A DNA stretch of 64,000 nucleotides from Nocardia vulneris (lineage in GTDB: Bacteria; Actinomycetota; Actinomycetes; Mycobacteriales; Mycobacteriaceae): contig NZ_BDCI01000035.1 in assembly GCF_001613425.1 (NCBI RefSeq), positions 62,001 through 126,000 on the forward strand, written 5' to 3'. The notes beneath the pieces are model-generated. The model searched no databases and was not told the DNA's origin. It saw only the letters and a list, made by a program, of their open reading frames with translations. Each line of letters begins with the position of its first letter. Within the stretch, counting starts at the first letter, position 1. The position numbers and the translations under genes were made by a program. Of this stretch, positions 41,749-53,745 are shown in pieces.

Positions 41749-42693
41749 GTGACCACCGTCGCCGCCACCGATATCGCCGCAGTCCGGGAGTTCAACCGCC
41801 GCTACACCCGAGTCATCGGCGTGCTCCGGGAAGGGCTGCTGGACAGCGAATATTCGCTGACCGAGGTGCGAATCCTGTTCGAGCTGGCCAACTCCGGGAT
41901 CACCGAGGTGGTAACCCTGCGGCAGACACTGGATCTCGACGCCGGATACCTCAGCCGCATCCTGACCCGGTTCGAACGCGAGGGCCTGGTGCTGCGCAAC
42001 CGCTCCGACAGCGACGGCCGCCGCCAGGAGGTGCGGCTGACCGCCAAGGGCAAGGAGATCTTCGCCGTGCTCGATCAACGCTCCAGCGACGAGATCGGCT
42101 ATCTGCTCAACGCCAAACCGCCCGCCACCCGCGCCCGGCTGGTCACCGCGATGCGGACCATCCAGCAGATCCTCGATCATCCGGCCAACGCCGCCGCCGC
42201 ACCCCCGTTCACTCTCCGCCCGCCCGCGCCGGGCGATTTCGGCTGGGTCATCGAGCGGCACGCCCGGCTCTACACCGACGAATACGGTTGGGACGGAACG
42301 TATGAGGAGCTGATCGTCCGCATCGTCGCCGACTACCTGCACGCACACGACGAGCAGCGCGAGCGCGCCTGGATCGCCGAATCCGGTGGCGCGCCGGTGG
42401 GCAGCATCTTCTGTGTCGCCGAGAACGAGACCACCGCGCGCTTGCGCCTGCTGCTCGTCGAGCCCACCGCCCGCGGCCTCGGCGTCGGTTCGGCACTGGT
42501 CGAGGAATGCCTGCGCTTCGCGACCGCGGCCGGCTACCGCGAGATCGTGCTGTGGACCAACGACGTGCTCACCGCGGCCCGGCACATCTATCAGCGCGCG
42601 GGTTTCGAACTCGCCGAGGAGAGCCCGCATCACAGCTGGGGCGCCGACTTGATCGGCCAAACCTGGCGCCGATCACTCGGTCCCGCACGCTGA
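41749..42693 (+). CDS. MarR-GNAT fusion protein
   Basis: 314 residues from GTG 41749 (GGAG site). The N-terminal winged helix of MarR type (about 10-140) includes LTEVRILFELANSGI, LDLDAGYLSRILTRFEREGL and RQEVRLTAKGKEIF. A GNAT acetyltransferase follows (about 160-312) with EPTARGLGVGSALVEECLRF as the acetyl-CoA loop, WTNDVLTAARHIYQRAGFEL near the end. Such fusions are known in several bacteria, but the acetyl acceptor is usually unknown. It is divergent from bioA. Confidence 0.88.
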   Translation: MTTVAATDIAAVREFNRRYTRVIGVLREGLLDSEYSLTEVRILFELANSGITEVVTLRQTLDLDAGYLSRILTRFEREGLVLRNRSDSDGRRQEVRLTAKGKEIFAVLDQRSSDEIGYLLNAKPPATRARLVTAMRTIQQILDHPANAAAAPPFTLRPPAPGDFGWVIERHARLYTDEYGWDGTYEELIVRIVADYLHAHDEQRERAWIAESGGAPVGSIFCVAENETTARLRLLLVEPTARGLGVGSALVEECLRFATAAGYREIVLWTNDVLTAARHIYQRAGFELAEESPHHSWGADLIGQTWRRSLGPAR

Positions 42694-42706
42694 AGCCCCG
42701 CACGAA

Positions 42707-43159
42707 TCATTCGGCAGGATAGGCGAATTCGGCGTCCAGCGCATCCCGCGCCGCAGCCAGCGCCCGACGCAACTCCGCCGACCGGCGCGCGCCGAGCCGG
42801 TCGGCAAGCGCGTGTTCGATCCGCCGAATCTGCTGTGCCGCAATGCCGAGCGCCGTCTCGCCGGCCGCGGTGAGCACCACGAGCCGGGCGCGCCGATCAA
42901 CCGGATCGACCCGCCGCTCGACCAGCCCGCAGCGCTCGAGATGAATCACCAACTCCCCCATCGACTGCTGCGTCATCCCGGCCGCCTCGGCCAGGGTCGT
43001 GATCCGGGACCCCGCCGGGTCGAGGTGGCGGAACACCACATAGTGCGCGGGCCGGAGCCGGTCGTCGAGGCGCGCACGCAGCTCCCGATTGAGTGCGCGC
43101 TCGTAGGCGGTGGTGGCTTGACTCAGCAGTTTCAGCAGGGTGGCGTCCGCAACGGGCAC
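42707..43159 (-). CDS. MarR-family regulator
   Basis: 150 residues from GTG 43159. Helix-turn-helix LAEAAGMTQQSMGELVIHLE and wing RCGLVERRVDPVDRRARLVV are standard MarR. The frame stays open upstream into the cupin gene on the other strand, but MarR proteins begin about here (MPVADATLLKLLSQATTAYE). Its 5' end overlaps the 5' end of the divergent cupin gene if that gene starts at TTG 43118. Confidence 0.85.
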   Translation of the reverse strand: MPVADATLLKLLSQATTAYERALNRELRARLDDRLRPAHYVVFRHLDPAGSRITTLAEAAGMTQQSMGELVIHLERCGLVERRVDPVDRRARLVVLTAAGETALGIAAQQIRRIEHALADRLGARRSAELRRALAAARDALDAEFAYPAE

Positions 43160-43669
43160 CGCGTCACGTTTGTCGCGGAGGGAACCGACGAACAGGGTCC
43201 CTACCTGCGGCTGCGCCACACACTGCCGCAGGCCGGGCGCCAGGCCGGTCCGCATTGGCACCCGGTCCTCACCGAGCAGTGGACCATCCGGCAAGGCCGC
43301 AACCGGTACCGCATCGACGGGGTCGAGGTGATCGCCAATCCCGGCGACACGGTGACAGCACCAGCCGGCACCGTGCACGAGTTCTGGAGCGAGACCGCCG
43401 ACACCGTGTTCGACCACGAGATCCGGCCGCCCCTGCGGCACTGGGAGATGTTCCAGCTCTGGCACAACCTGGACATCGCGGGCAGAACAACCGGCGGCCG
43501 GGTGCCGCGTGACCCGCTCGCGCTGGCATTGCTGTGGGATTACCAAGACGGCTACCTGGCCGGTCTCCCCGCGTGGGCGCAACGCGCGGTGCTGGGCGGA
43601 CTGGCTCGACTGGCGGTTCGATTCGGCTATCGGCGGCGCTGGCTGCCCACCCCCGCCGACGCCCGCTGA
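43118..43669 (+). CDS. Cupin-domain protein
   Basis: About 183 residues. The conserved part begins HRVTFVAEGTDEQGPYLRLR at 43148 and includes the cupin motif GPHWHPVLTEQWTIRQGRNR and the second motif ANPGDTVTAPAGTVHEFWSE; C-terminal FRxRxW tail FGYRRRWLPTP. The metal-ligand histidines are present. No ATG or GTG precedes the conserved start in frame, so TTG 43118 is the only nearby start, which makes its first 42 bases overlap the divergent MarR gene. Function unknown. Confidence 0.75.
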   Translation: MTQQFQQGGVRNGHRVTFVAEGTDEQGPYLRLRHTLPQAGRQAGPHWHPVLTEQWTIRQGRNRYRIDGVEVIANPGDTVTAPAGTVHEFWSETADTVFDHEIRPPLRHWEMFQLWHNLDIAGRTTGGRVPRDPLALALLWDYQDGYLAGLPAWAQRAVLGGLARLAVRFGYRRRWLPTPADAR

Positions 43670-43727
43670 GCGCCAGGTCCCAACCACCCGCAGCACCCGA
43701 ATCACCGCTGCCGCTAGTGTCGTTCCT

Positions 43728-45844
<2,117 letters not shown>

Positions 45845-45848
<4 letters not shown>

Positions 45849-48292
45849 CCCCACCGCCCATGACCCCCTCGGATGCGACAGAGACCCACGTGACCGACCC
45901 ACTTTCGCTGCGCCGGACCCAGGCCCGCCCGACCACGATCCGCAGCACCTACCGGCTGCAACTACGCCCTGACGCACTGACTTTCGCCGACGCTCGCGCG
46001 ATCGCGGAATACCTACAGCAGCTGGGCATCTCGCACCTGTACCTGTCGCCGATCCTCACCGCGACGAAGGGTTCGACGCACGGCTACGACGTCACCGACC
46101 CGACCACGGTGTCCGCGGCGCTCGGCGGCCCCGCCGGACTGAAGGCGCTCTCGGACGAAGTACGCAGTCGCGGTATGGGTTTGCTCGTCGACCTGGTGCC
46201 CAACCACGTCGGGGTGGCCGACCCGCGGCAGAACCCGTGGTGGTGGGATGTGCTGCGCAACGGCCGCGAGTCACCCTTCGCGCACTATTTCGACATCGAT
46301 TGGAGCGCGGGCAACGGCGCAGGCGGGCGCCTCGCCCTGCCCGTGCTGCAGAGCGAGAACGACCCTGCCGCACTCACTGTCGACCGTTCGGGTGCCGAAC
46401 CCATGCTGGCACTGCATGATCTGCGTTTCCCGATCGCGCCGGGCACCGACGGCGACAACGCCCTGCGCATCCACGACAAGCAGCACTATCGCCTGGTCAG
46501 CTGGAAAGCCGGGGTGTGCACCTACCGCCGGTACTTCACCGTCGGCGGGCTCGCCGCCATCCGGCAGGAGGACCCGGAGGTCTTCGAGATCACCCATCGC
46601 GAGCTCGCGGCGTGGTGCGCGCACGACATCATCGACGGCGTGCGGATCGATCACCCGGACGGATTGGCCGATCCCGGTGCGTATCTCATCCGCCTGCGCC
46701 AGATCATCGGGCCGAACCGGCTGTTGCTCGTGGAGAAGGTGCTGTCCAATCGGGAGCCGCTGGACGCGACCCTGCCGATCGACGGCACCACCGGTTACGA
46801 CGCGCTCGCCGACGTGGGCGGGGTGCTGATCGATCCGGAGGGCGAGCCCGCGCTCACCGAATTGTCCTGTCGCTTCGCCGGACACGGCAGCGACCGCGCC
46901 TGGATCTCCGAAACCGAGCACCGGATCAAGCGGGCCGTCGCCGAAACCGTGCTCACCGCCGATGTCCGGCGTTTGGTCGCGGCGATCAAACGCGACGCAC
47001 GCGCCGAGTCGGTGGACACGATGGCGCTGACCAACGCGACCATCGAGGTACTGGCGTTCATGCCGGTCTACCGCACCGATTACGCGCCGCTGGCCGGGAT
47101 GACCGCCGCCGTGATCACCGAGGTGGAACGGCGCAACAGCGAGCTGACCAACCCGCTCGCGGTGCTGACGGCGGCGCTGGCCATCGGCGGTGAGGCGGTG
47201 ACCCGCTTCCATCAGGTCGGCGGCGCGATCCTGGCCAAGGCGGTCGAGGACACCATGTTCTATCAGGCGGCCCGGCTGGTGTCGCTACAGGAGATGGGCG
47301 GTAACCCGGCCCGCTTCGGGCGCTCGCTGATCGAGTTCCATCTCGCCAATATCGAACGCGCGCAACGCTGGCCCGCCACCATGACCACGTTGTCCACCCA
47401 CGACACCAAGCGCGGCGAGGACGTGCGCGCGCGGATCGGCGTGCTCTCCCAGGCGGCGAAGGACTGGGCGCGCAGCGTCACCGCGTGGCAGGAGACCGCG
47501 CCCGGTCCCGACGGCGCCACCACCTTGTTCCTGCTGCAGAACATGTTCGGCGTGTGGCCGCCGGACGGCAGGCCCGCGGCGGCGATCCCCGGCTTCCGGG
47601 AGCGTCTGCACCAGTTCGCGGAGAAGGCGATTCGCGAGGCGGGCACCAAGACCTCCTGGGAGGAACCGGACGCTGCCTTCGAGGACGAGGTGCACACCTG
47701 GGTGGACGCGGTGATCGACGGGCCGGTGGGCACCGAACTCGGCGATCTCGTGCATCGGCTCGCACCGCACGCGTGGTCGGACGCGCTGGCGCAGAAGCTG
47801 TTGCAGCTGTGCGGCCCGGGCATCCCCGATCTGTATCAGGGCTGCGAACTCTGGGAGGACTCGCTGGTCGACCCGGACAACCGGCGACCGGTCGATTTCG
47901 CCCTGCGCGCGGGCATGCTGCAATCGCTCACCGGCACACCGGAACTCGATGTCACCGGCGCGGTCAAGATGTGGATCGTGGCCTACGCGCTGTGGCTGCG
48001 GCGGGAACGCCCCGACTGTTTCGTCGGCGGCACCTACGCTCCGCTCTTCGGCACCGGCGGCGAGGCCCAGCGGTTGATCGCCTACACCCGCGGCCGGCCC
48101 GCCGAAGCGCCCGAGATCATCGTCGCGGCCACCCGGCACAGCGTCGGCCTCGCCGAAACCGGCTGGGGCGACACCGCTCTCGAACTCCCCGAGGGCACCT
48201 GGATCGATCGCCTCACCGGCCACACCTTCCAGGGCCGCATCCGCATCGAGCGCCTCTTCGCCCGCCTCCCAGTCGCCCTGCTCGTCCGTTGA
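45845..48292 (+). CDS. treY: Maltooligosyl trehalose synthase
   Basis: 815-residue GH13 enzyme that turns the reducing end of a maltodextrin into a trehalose unit. Family blocks are STYRLQLRPDALTFADARAI, LSPILTATKGSTHGYDVTDP, VDLVPNHVG, DGVRIDHPDGLADPG (nucleophile), LLVEKVLSNREPL (acid/base) and TTLSTHDTKRGEDVRARIGV. ATG 45845 is coupled to glgX; GTG 45890 is an alternative. In mycobacteria treZ normally follows to release trehalose, but here it is absent next door. Confidence 0.95.
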
Positions 48293-48298
48293 CCGGGA

Positions 48299-49906
48299 TC
48301 AGTCCAGGTAGCGGTCGATTTCGCGCGCGGTGATCCGCGCGACGGTCGCCGCGTCCGCGCCGCTCAGCAGGTCGAGCTCGGCCTTGGCCAGCTCGCGCCA
48401 GACCTGCCGCATCCGCGGGAAAGACGGCATGGGCCGTCCTTGTTTGCACAGCTCCAGGAAGATGCGCTGAGTTTCGGCGACCCCCTCGGCACCGGGCGGC
48501 AGCAGCGTGCCGAGCGAATCCATCGCCCGCACCACCGCCGCCCGCGTGAAATAGTCCGAAACGAACTCGGTCGCAACGCTTCTGTTCGTCCCGCCGCCGG
48601 CGATCTGGAAGCCGTTGACGGCCACGAAGGGCAGCGCGTCCGCGCCATCGCGGAAACGTGGCACCGCGCTGACGGCCAGATCGATGCCCAGTCGCATCGC
48701 CTTGGCCACCGGGCCGAAGGTGGTCAGCAGGAACGCCGTCCGCCCGGAGACGAACAATTCGAACGCCTTCCCGTGCTCGATATCGGGCCGGATCACGCCG
48801 TCGAGACCGAGTCCGCGCAGCCGTTCGAACGCGGCCGTCGTCTCCGGCGTGCCGATGCCGTTGACGCGTGGATCCCAGCGGTCGTCCGCGTACCCGAACA
48901 GCCAGGCGCCCGCGCTACTGAGCAACGGCCAGATATGAAACGGGTCGCCTGCCGCACCCACCGGGACCGCGAGTATCTCGTCCACGCCGGTACGCCGCCG
49001 CCGCAACAGGTCGCCGATTTCGAGCAGTTCGTCCATTGTTTCGGGCGCAGTGCGGACCAACCGCGTATTGCGGACCAGCGCGACAGTATCGAGCGACGCA
49101 GGCAGCGAATACGGGCGCCCCGCATAGGTGATCGCCTCGATCGTCGCCGGGGCGAAGACGTCTCGATAGACGTCAGGCAGCGTCACCGGGTCGAGGCAGC
49201 GGCGCTCGACCAGCTCACCGAGCCAATCGTGCGGCGCGATCAAGATATCCGGCGGCGGCGCGGCCCGCAGGAACTTGCTCTGCAACTCGGCGCCGATGGT
49301 GCCGGTATCGCAGTCGATCTGGACGTTGTAGCGGGCCAGCGAATCCGCCGCGAAACCGTCGAGAATGTCCCCTGCTTCCGGTGGTCCCCAGATTCGCAGC
49401 TCGCGCCGCGGCTCCAGCGCGAGCCTGCCGTACCGGTCCCGCTGCCACCGAGTGCCCACCGCATCGGTGAAAGTCAGCGCCACCTGACAGTCCGCCAGGG
49501 CATGGCGCGCATAGCGATCCGCCGGATTCGGCAGCACCGTGTCGATCGCATGAAAGACCTCGGTCTCCCCCGGCGGCACCACAGGCAGCCCGAGCGTAGG
49601 ACAGCTGAGCCGGGCACCGCCGCCGTGTACCTCCAGATGTGCTTGGTAGACCGGCGCATTCGAGGCGTTGCGCACGAAAATGCCCCAACGGTCTGGCGTC
49701 CCGGTGGGGTCGCGCCCCCACCAGGCAGAGATCACGGCAGCCTGAGCGCGCCGCGTGAATTCTTCGTGATTCTTGTCCCGGTTGGATTCGATTCCGTGCA
49801 CCTTGTACGCGACGCGGGCAGCGACTGCGGCACCGACCAGCGCGAGACTTGTCGCGATCGAACTGATCCAGGTCGGAAAGTCGCCCCACTGCATCGATCT
49901 GTGCAC
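48299..49906 (-). CDS. Membrane-anchored maltodextrin-binding-protein-like protein
   Basis: 535 residues in three parts. One N-terminal membrane helix is at about 12-34 and has no lipobox or cleavage site. A beta-rich domain at about 55-165 contains AWWGRDPTGTPDRWGIFVRN and FTDAVGTRWQRDRYGRLALE. A solute-binding fold of MalE type at about 168-535 contains PDILIAPHDWLGELVERRCL, YAGRPYSLPASLDTVALVRN and GKAFELFVSGRTAFLLTTFG. Residues after the helix are basic (Arg31, Lys35, Arg43, Lys45) and those before it nearly neutral, which by the positive-inside rule puts the binding fold in the cytoplasm. No ABC permease is near. It is divergent from the GH13 glucosidase. Function is unknown; an intracellular glucan sensor is my hypothesis. 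Confidence 0.75.
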   Translation of the reverse strand: MHRSMQWGDFPTWISSIATSLALVGAAVAARVAYKVHGIESNRDKNHEEFTRRAQAAVISAWWGRDPTGTPDRWGIFVRNASNAPVYQAHLEVHGGGARLSCPTLGLPVVPPGETEVFHAIDTVLPNPADRYARHALADCQVALTFTDAVGTRWQRDRYGRLALEPRRELRIWGPPEAGDILDGFAADSLARYNVQIDCDTGTIGAELQSKFLRAAPPPDILIAPHDWLGELVERRCLDPVTLPDVYRDVFAPATIEAITYAGRPYSLPASLDTVALVRNTRLVRTAPETMDELLEIGDLLRRRRTGVDEILAVPVGAAGDPFHIWPLLSSAGAWLFGYADDRWDPRVNGIGTPETTAAFERLRGLGLDGVIRPDIEHGKAFELFVSGRTAFLLTTFGPVAKAMRLGIDLAVSAVPRFRDGADALPFVAVNGFQIAGGGTNRSVATEFVSDYFTRAAVVRAMDSLGTLLPPGAEGVAETQRIFLELCKQGRPMPSFPRMRQVWRELAKAELDLLSGADAATVARITAREIDRYLD

Positions 49907-50038
49907 CTCTGTCCCGCAGGCACGACGATCGCGTACCTGATCGGATGACGCACCAGTTTAGTGAATTGCCGGTCAGCACAGGGTCGATCGGCGGCGAAGC
50001 CGCCTGCGACGCGCCGGGAACGCACCTAGACTGGCCGG

Positions 50039-51706
50039 ATGCAGCGGCGGTCCGCGCGAAAACCCGAGGCGACCGAGATCGGGTCATGGCATGCGAATGT
50101 CGTCTGCTATCAGGTGTATCTACCGAGCTTTCTGGACACCGACGGCGATGGCCGCGGCGACTTGGCCGGCGTCCGCGCGAAACTGCCCTATTTGTGCGAG
50201 CTGGGCGTGTCCGCGATATGGCTCTCGCCGTGCTATCCGTCCCCGATGGCCGACGGCGGCTATGACGTGTCGGACTACCGCGGCATCCGACCGGACTGCG
50301 GCGACATGGCGGATATGGCGGCCCTGATCGAGGACGCGCACGCTCTCGGGATCAAAGTTCTGCTCGATATCGTGCCCAACCACACCTCCGACCGTCATCC
50401 TTGGTTCCGTGCGACCCTGGCGGCAATCCAGGCGGGGGCACCGGAGCCGGGGCGATACATCGTCAGGGCCGGTCGCGCCGACGGCCAAGCGCCGCCGAAC
50501 AATTGGCGGTCACTGTTCGGCGGTTCGGCGTGGACCCAGATCCGCGACGACTCGGGCACCGGCACCGGACAGTGGTATCTGCACATGTTCGCGCCGGAAC
50601 AGCCGGACCTGAATTGGACCGACCCGGCGGTGCGCGCGGAATTCGAAGACGTCCTGGTCTTCTGGTTCGACCGAGGTATCGACGGATTCCGGATCGATGT
50701 CGCCCATGGGCTTTTCAAGGATCCGATGCTGCCGGACGTGGACCCGGAATCCGCGGCGGCCGGGATGCTCGAGGCCACCGAGGACTCCCCCTACTGGGGG
50801 CGGCCCGAGGTCTTCGACCTGTGGGCGAGCTGGCGGCGGGTGGCCGATCGCTATCCCGATCGGCTGCTGATCGGCGAAGCGTGGGCCCCGAACGTCACCG
50901 CATTGTCCGCCTACATACACGACCGGCGCCTACACCAGGTATTCAACTTCGACGGATTCCTGCACCGCTTCACGGCCGAGCAGTGGCCGGATACGGCGGG
51001 ATTGCGCCGCGCCGTCGACGACTGGCTGGCCGCGACCGCCAAGGAAAACGCTACCGCCACTTGGGTGCTGGAGAACCACGACGTACCCCGCCTCGTCACC
51101 CGGCTCGGTGGTGGGTCACTCGGTAAGCGCCGGGCCGAGACCGCCGCGCTGCTGCTACTCGCCTTACCCGGTGCCGTCTATCTGTACCAGGGGCAGGAAC
51201 TCGGGCTACCCGAGGTCGAGCTGCCCGACGAGGTCCGCGCGGACCCGATCTTCCTGCGCGCCCGCGCCCGCGGGCAACGCAAGGAAGGCCGCGACGGCTG
51301 CCGGGTGCCGATCGGCTGGGCCGGGTCGGCCCCGCCCTATGGGTTCGGCCCCGAGGGCAGCACCCCGTGGCTGCCACAGCCCGCGTACTGGGCCGATTAC
51401 ACCGTGGAAAGGCAAGCACAGCAGCCGAACTCGACTCTGCGGTGTTACCTTGCGGCGCTGCGGCACCGCAAAAATTTACGCGGAGAACTGCATTGGGTAC
51501 CCGACCGCGACGGCCTCCTGATGTTCGCGCGCGATAACGGCTTTCGCTGCGTGCTGAACGTCAGCGCACACTCCGTGGTCAGCGCCATCGCACCCACGGA
51601 CTACACCGTGCTGGTCGCCAGCGGGCCGGTCGGTACGACCGGCCCGACTTTCGAACTACCGCCCGATACCGCGGTCTGGTTGCGGCGCAACCATATTGCG
51701 GGCTAG
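50039..51706 (+). CDS. GH13 alpha-glucosidase
   Basis: 555 residues, no signal peptide, so cytoplasmic. Oligo-1,6-glucosidase/alpha-glucosidase type: VYLPSFLDTDGDGRGDLAGV, LSPCYPSPMADGGYDVSDYR, VLLDIVPNHTSDRHPWF, DGFRIDVAHGLFKDP (nucleophile Asp), LIGEAWAP (acid Glu), WVLENHDVPRLVTR (third Asp). It probably releases glucose from maltooligosaccharides. It is divergent from the MalE-like gene across 132 bases and converges with the DUF2235 gene (4-base overlap of stops). Confidence 0.92.
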   Translation: MQRRSARKPEATEIGSWHANVVCYQVYLPSFLDTDGDGRGDLAGVRAKLPYLCELGVSAIWLSPCYPSPMADGGYDVSDYRGIRPDCGDMADMAALIEDAHALGIKVLLDIVPNHTSDRHPWFRATLAAIQAGAPEPGRYIVRAGRADGQAPPNNWRSLFGGSAWTQIRDDSGTGTGQWYLHMFAPEQPDLNWTDPAVRAEFEDVLVFWFDRGIDGFRIDVAHGLFKDPMLPDVDPESAAAGMLEATEDSPYWGRPEVFDLWASWRRVADRYPDRLLIGEAWAPNVTALSAYIHDRRLHQVFNFDGFLHRFTAEQWPDTAGLRRAVDDWLAATAKENATATWVLENHDVPRLVTRLGGGSLGKRRAETAALLLLALPGAVYLYQGQELGLPEVELPDEVRADPIFLRARARGQRKEGRDGCRVPIGWAGSAPPYGFGPEGSTPWLPQPAYWADYTVERQAQQPNSTLRCYLAALRHRKNLRGELHWVPDRDGLLMFARDNGFRCVLNVSAHSVVSAIAPTDYTVLVASGPVGTTGPTFELPPDTAVWLRRNHIAG

Positions 51707-52887
51707 ACGGGAGCCAGAGCCGGGTCCGGCTCGGCGGTTTCGTCGAGCAGGTGCACCGAGACCGGGGTGACCTTTTCCAGCAGTTCTTCGGGGAACATGC
51801 CGCCGAAGCGGGCGCGCCAGCGGCGCAGGTTGGGCGGCAGGTAGTCGTCGGCCTCGTTGACCAGTGAGGCCAGCCGGATGCCCTGCTCGTGGCCGTTGGC
51901 GAGGCGACGCCAGGAATCCAGGTAGAAGCGCGGGCTGCGCGGATGCCGGAGCGTGCGCAGCACATTCAGCACGCGGTAGCCGACGCCGAGCGAGGGATGC
52001 AACTTCATGTGGTTTCCACCCGAGGCCAGGCATCCTCTGGACAGCGCCGCCAGCCGATCGTGATCGAAAGCGAGCCCAACGGATTCGGCCTCGCGCACCA
52101 TCCAGCGCAGCGTGATATCGGACAGCCCGCATTCCTTGTGGCCGCCCCCGACATCACTGTGCGCGCCCTCGAACCACACCTGCTTCACCCGCTGGAAACC
52201 CCTGCGGTACTTGATATTCGGCTCGACCGGCACCTCCCAGAGGCACGGCTCGAAGTTGCGCCGGCGCTCATCGATGGCCAGCGCCTGCCGCGCGCAGTGC
52301 ACGCTCGGCGCGAGTTTGACGTTGTGGAACCGATACCGCAGCGAGGTGAGCCCGGGCACCCCGAGCGCGCCGACGGTGTCGAAGACGCCGAGGAAGTTCA
52401 CCTTGGGCTGTTCGACATGGCAATTGTCCTTGCGGAATTTCGTCCACGCCGCCGGAATGCTGCCGTCCTTGGGCGGCACCTGCTGGTGGATCTCGAGCGC
52501 CTTCGGATATTTGCCGCTGATCATCGCCTCGGGCGTGAGGATGCCGATCCGATCGATCAATCCGGACAGACTGCGCGCGGTGAACGCGCCGCGGCTGAAA
52601 CCGAAGATGTAGATCTCATCGCCCGGCTCCCAGTTCAGGGCCAGGTGCCAGTACGCGGACGACAGGTTCGCCTCGAGACCGAGACCGAACGCGCCCCCCA
52701 TCAGCCGGTCGGCGAGGAAGCCCCGGGCACCGGGCCCGGACACATAGGTGACCCACTGCTGGATCTTCTCCCCCGTCGGGCCGGGCGCGTCGAACCGGAT
52801 CGTCTGCGCGATCTTGATGATGTTCGATACCGTGCTGCTCGATTCGGCTTTCCAGGTGCCGTCACAACATACGACCAGGCGTTTCAT
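51703..52887 (-). CDS. DUF2235 alpha/beta hydrolase
   Basis: 394 residues of the DUF2235 family, the group that includes Tle1-type phospholipases. It begins MKRLVVCCDGTWKAE, the usual start, and has IYIFGFSRGAFTARSLSGLI with nucleophile Ser98, FLGVFDTVGALGVPG with an acidic residue and WFEGAHSDVGGGH with the histidine. No type VI secretion genes exist here, so it is probably a housekeeping or defence lipase rather than an effector. Substrate unknown. Confidence 0.88.
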   Translation of the reverse strand: MKRLVVCCDGTWKAESSSTVSNIIKIAQTIRFDAPGPTGEKIQQWVTYVSGPGARGFLADRLMGGAFGLGLEANLSSAYWHLALNWEPGDEIYIFGFSRGAFTARSLSGLIDRIGILTPEAMISGKYPKALEIHQQVPPKDGSIPAAWTKFRKDNCHVEQPKVNFLGVFDTVGALGVPGLTSLRYRFHNVKLAPSVHCARQALAIDERRRNFEPCLWEVPVEPNIKYRRGFQRVKQVWFEGAHSDVGGGHKECGLSDITLRWMVREAESVGLAFDHDRLAALSRGCLASGGNHMKLHPSLGVGYRVLNVLRTLRHPRSPRFYLDSWRRLANGHEQGIRLASLVNEADDYLPPNLRRWRARFGGMFPEELLEKVTPVSVHLLDETAEPDPALAPV

Positions 52888-53012
52888 GGACTCATCCTCC
52901 CGCTGGGATCCATTGGAAACCTGCGTACTCGACTACTCGAATCATCGAGTGACACTGCGGGGATGTTAATGAAAGACGCGTGTTTCCAACGCCGTCCGGC
53001 GGAACTGCCCGG

Positions 53013-53624
53013 TCAGAGCCAGGTGGGATCGCCGAAGACGGCCCCGGAATCATCGACCTCGGGCGACTTGGAATCCACGTAGGCGTACTGGCGCAGAGTG
53101 ACCGGCCCGGTGCAGGAGTTCACCTTGATGTGGAAGTCCCGGACGCTGAGCTGGATCAGCTTGCCGGGGATCATCTCCTTTTCCGCGATCGCGATCTCGC
53201 CGACCTCTCCCGGGCTGATGTTCAGCGTGGCGACGGGGTTCGGGTTGAACGCGGGGTTCTGGGCGATGATCACGTCCGGCGTCGCGCCGAGCGTGCCCGC
53301 GCCGATGGTCACCGCGCAGCCCACGTGGTAGCCCATCCGGAGTTTGCCGGCGGTCGCGCCGTCGAGCTTGCCGTAGGCGATGGTGCTCACCAGCGCCTCA
53401 CGGGTGGTGCCCATGAAGTTCAGCGGCGGAATCCGGTGGATCTTCTCTTCCCTGCTGCCCACGGTGAACTTCATCGCCGAATCACCGGGCGCGACGTAGG
53501 TCTTCTCGTGCGGCGGCATGCTCAACACTTCGGCGCCCGCCGATGGCGCGAAGGTCGCCACGGACGCACAGGCCATGACCGTTCCGGCCACGGCCCGGAC
53601 AGCACTTTTCACGTTCGACGCCAT
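53013..53624 (-). CDS. MspA-family porin
   Basis: 203 residues from ATG 53624 with a signal peptide (VAGTVMACASVATFAPSAGA). The mature part has MspA features: a YHVGCAVTIGAG block, NPNPVATLNISPGEVGEIAI and a C-terminal end of FGDPTWL, cf. the GEPW-type end of MspA. MspA proteins form octameric pores in the mycolic-acid outer membrane. It includes extra cysteines, unusual for the family. Its presence supports assignment to the Mycobacteriales. Confidence 0.82.
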   Translation of the reverse strand: MASNVKSAVRAVAGTVMACASVATFAPSAGAEVLSMPPHEKTYVAPGDSAMKFTVGSREEKIHRIPPLNFMGTTREALVSTIAYGKLDGATAGKLRMGYHVGCAVTIGAGTLGATPDVIIAQNPAFNPNPVATLNISPGEVGEIAIAEKEMIPGKLIQLSVRDFHIKVNSCTGPVTLRQYAYVDSKSPEVDDSGAVFGDPTWL

Positions 53625-53745
53625 AGTCCCGCACTGTAGTAGCCGTTCGCTATTTCCCATGCGTATGACACGACCGAACCGCGCGCGAATTCCCGAGGTC
53701 AGATGATGACTGATCGAGCGTCCAGCAGACGGATACGGTGTGCGC

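Noticed and set aside
51703..52887. DUF2235 product as a type VI secretion effector (Tle1)
   Set aside because: The fold fits but there are no secretion or immunity genes and the host is an actinomycete; a general hydrolase is the safer reading.
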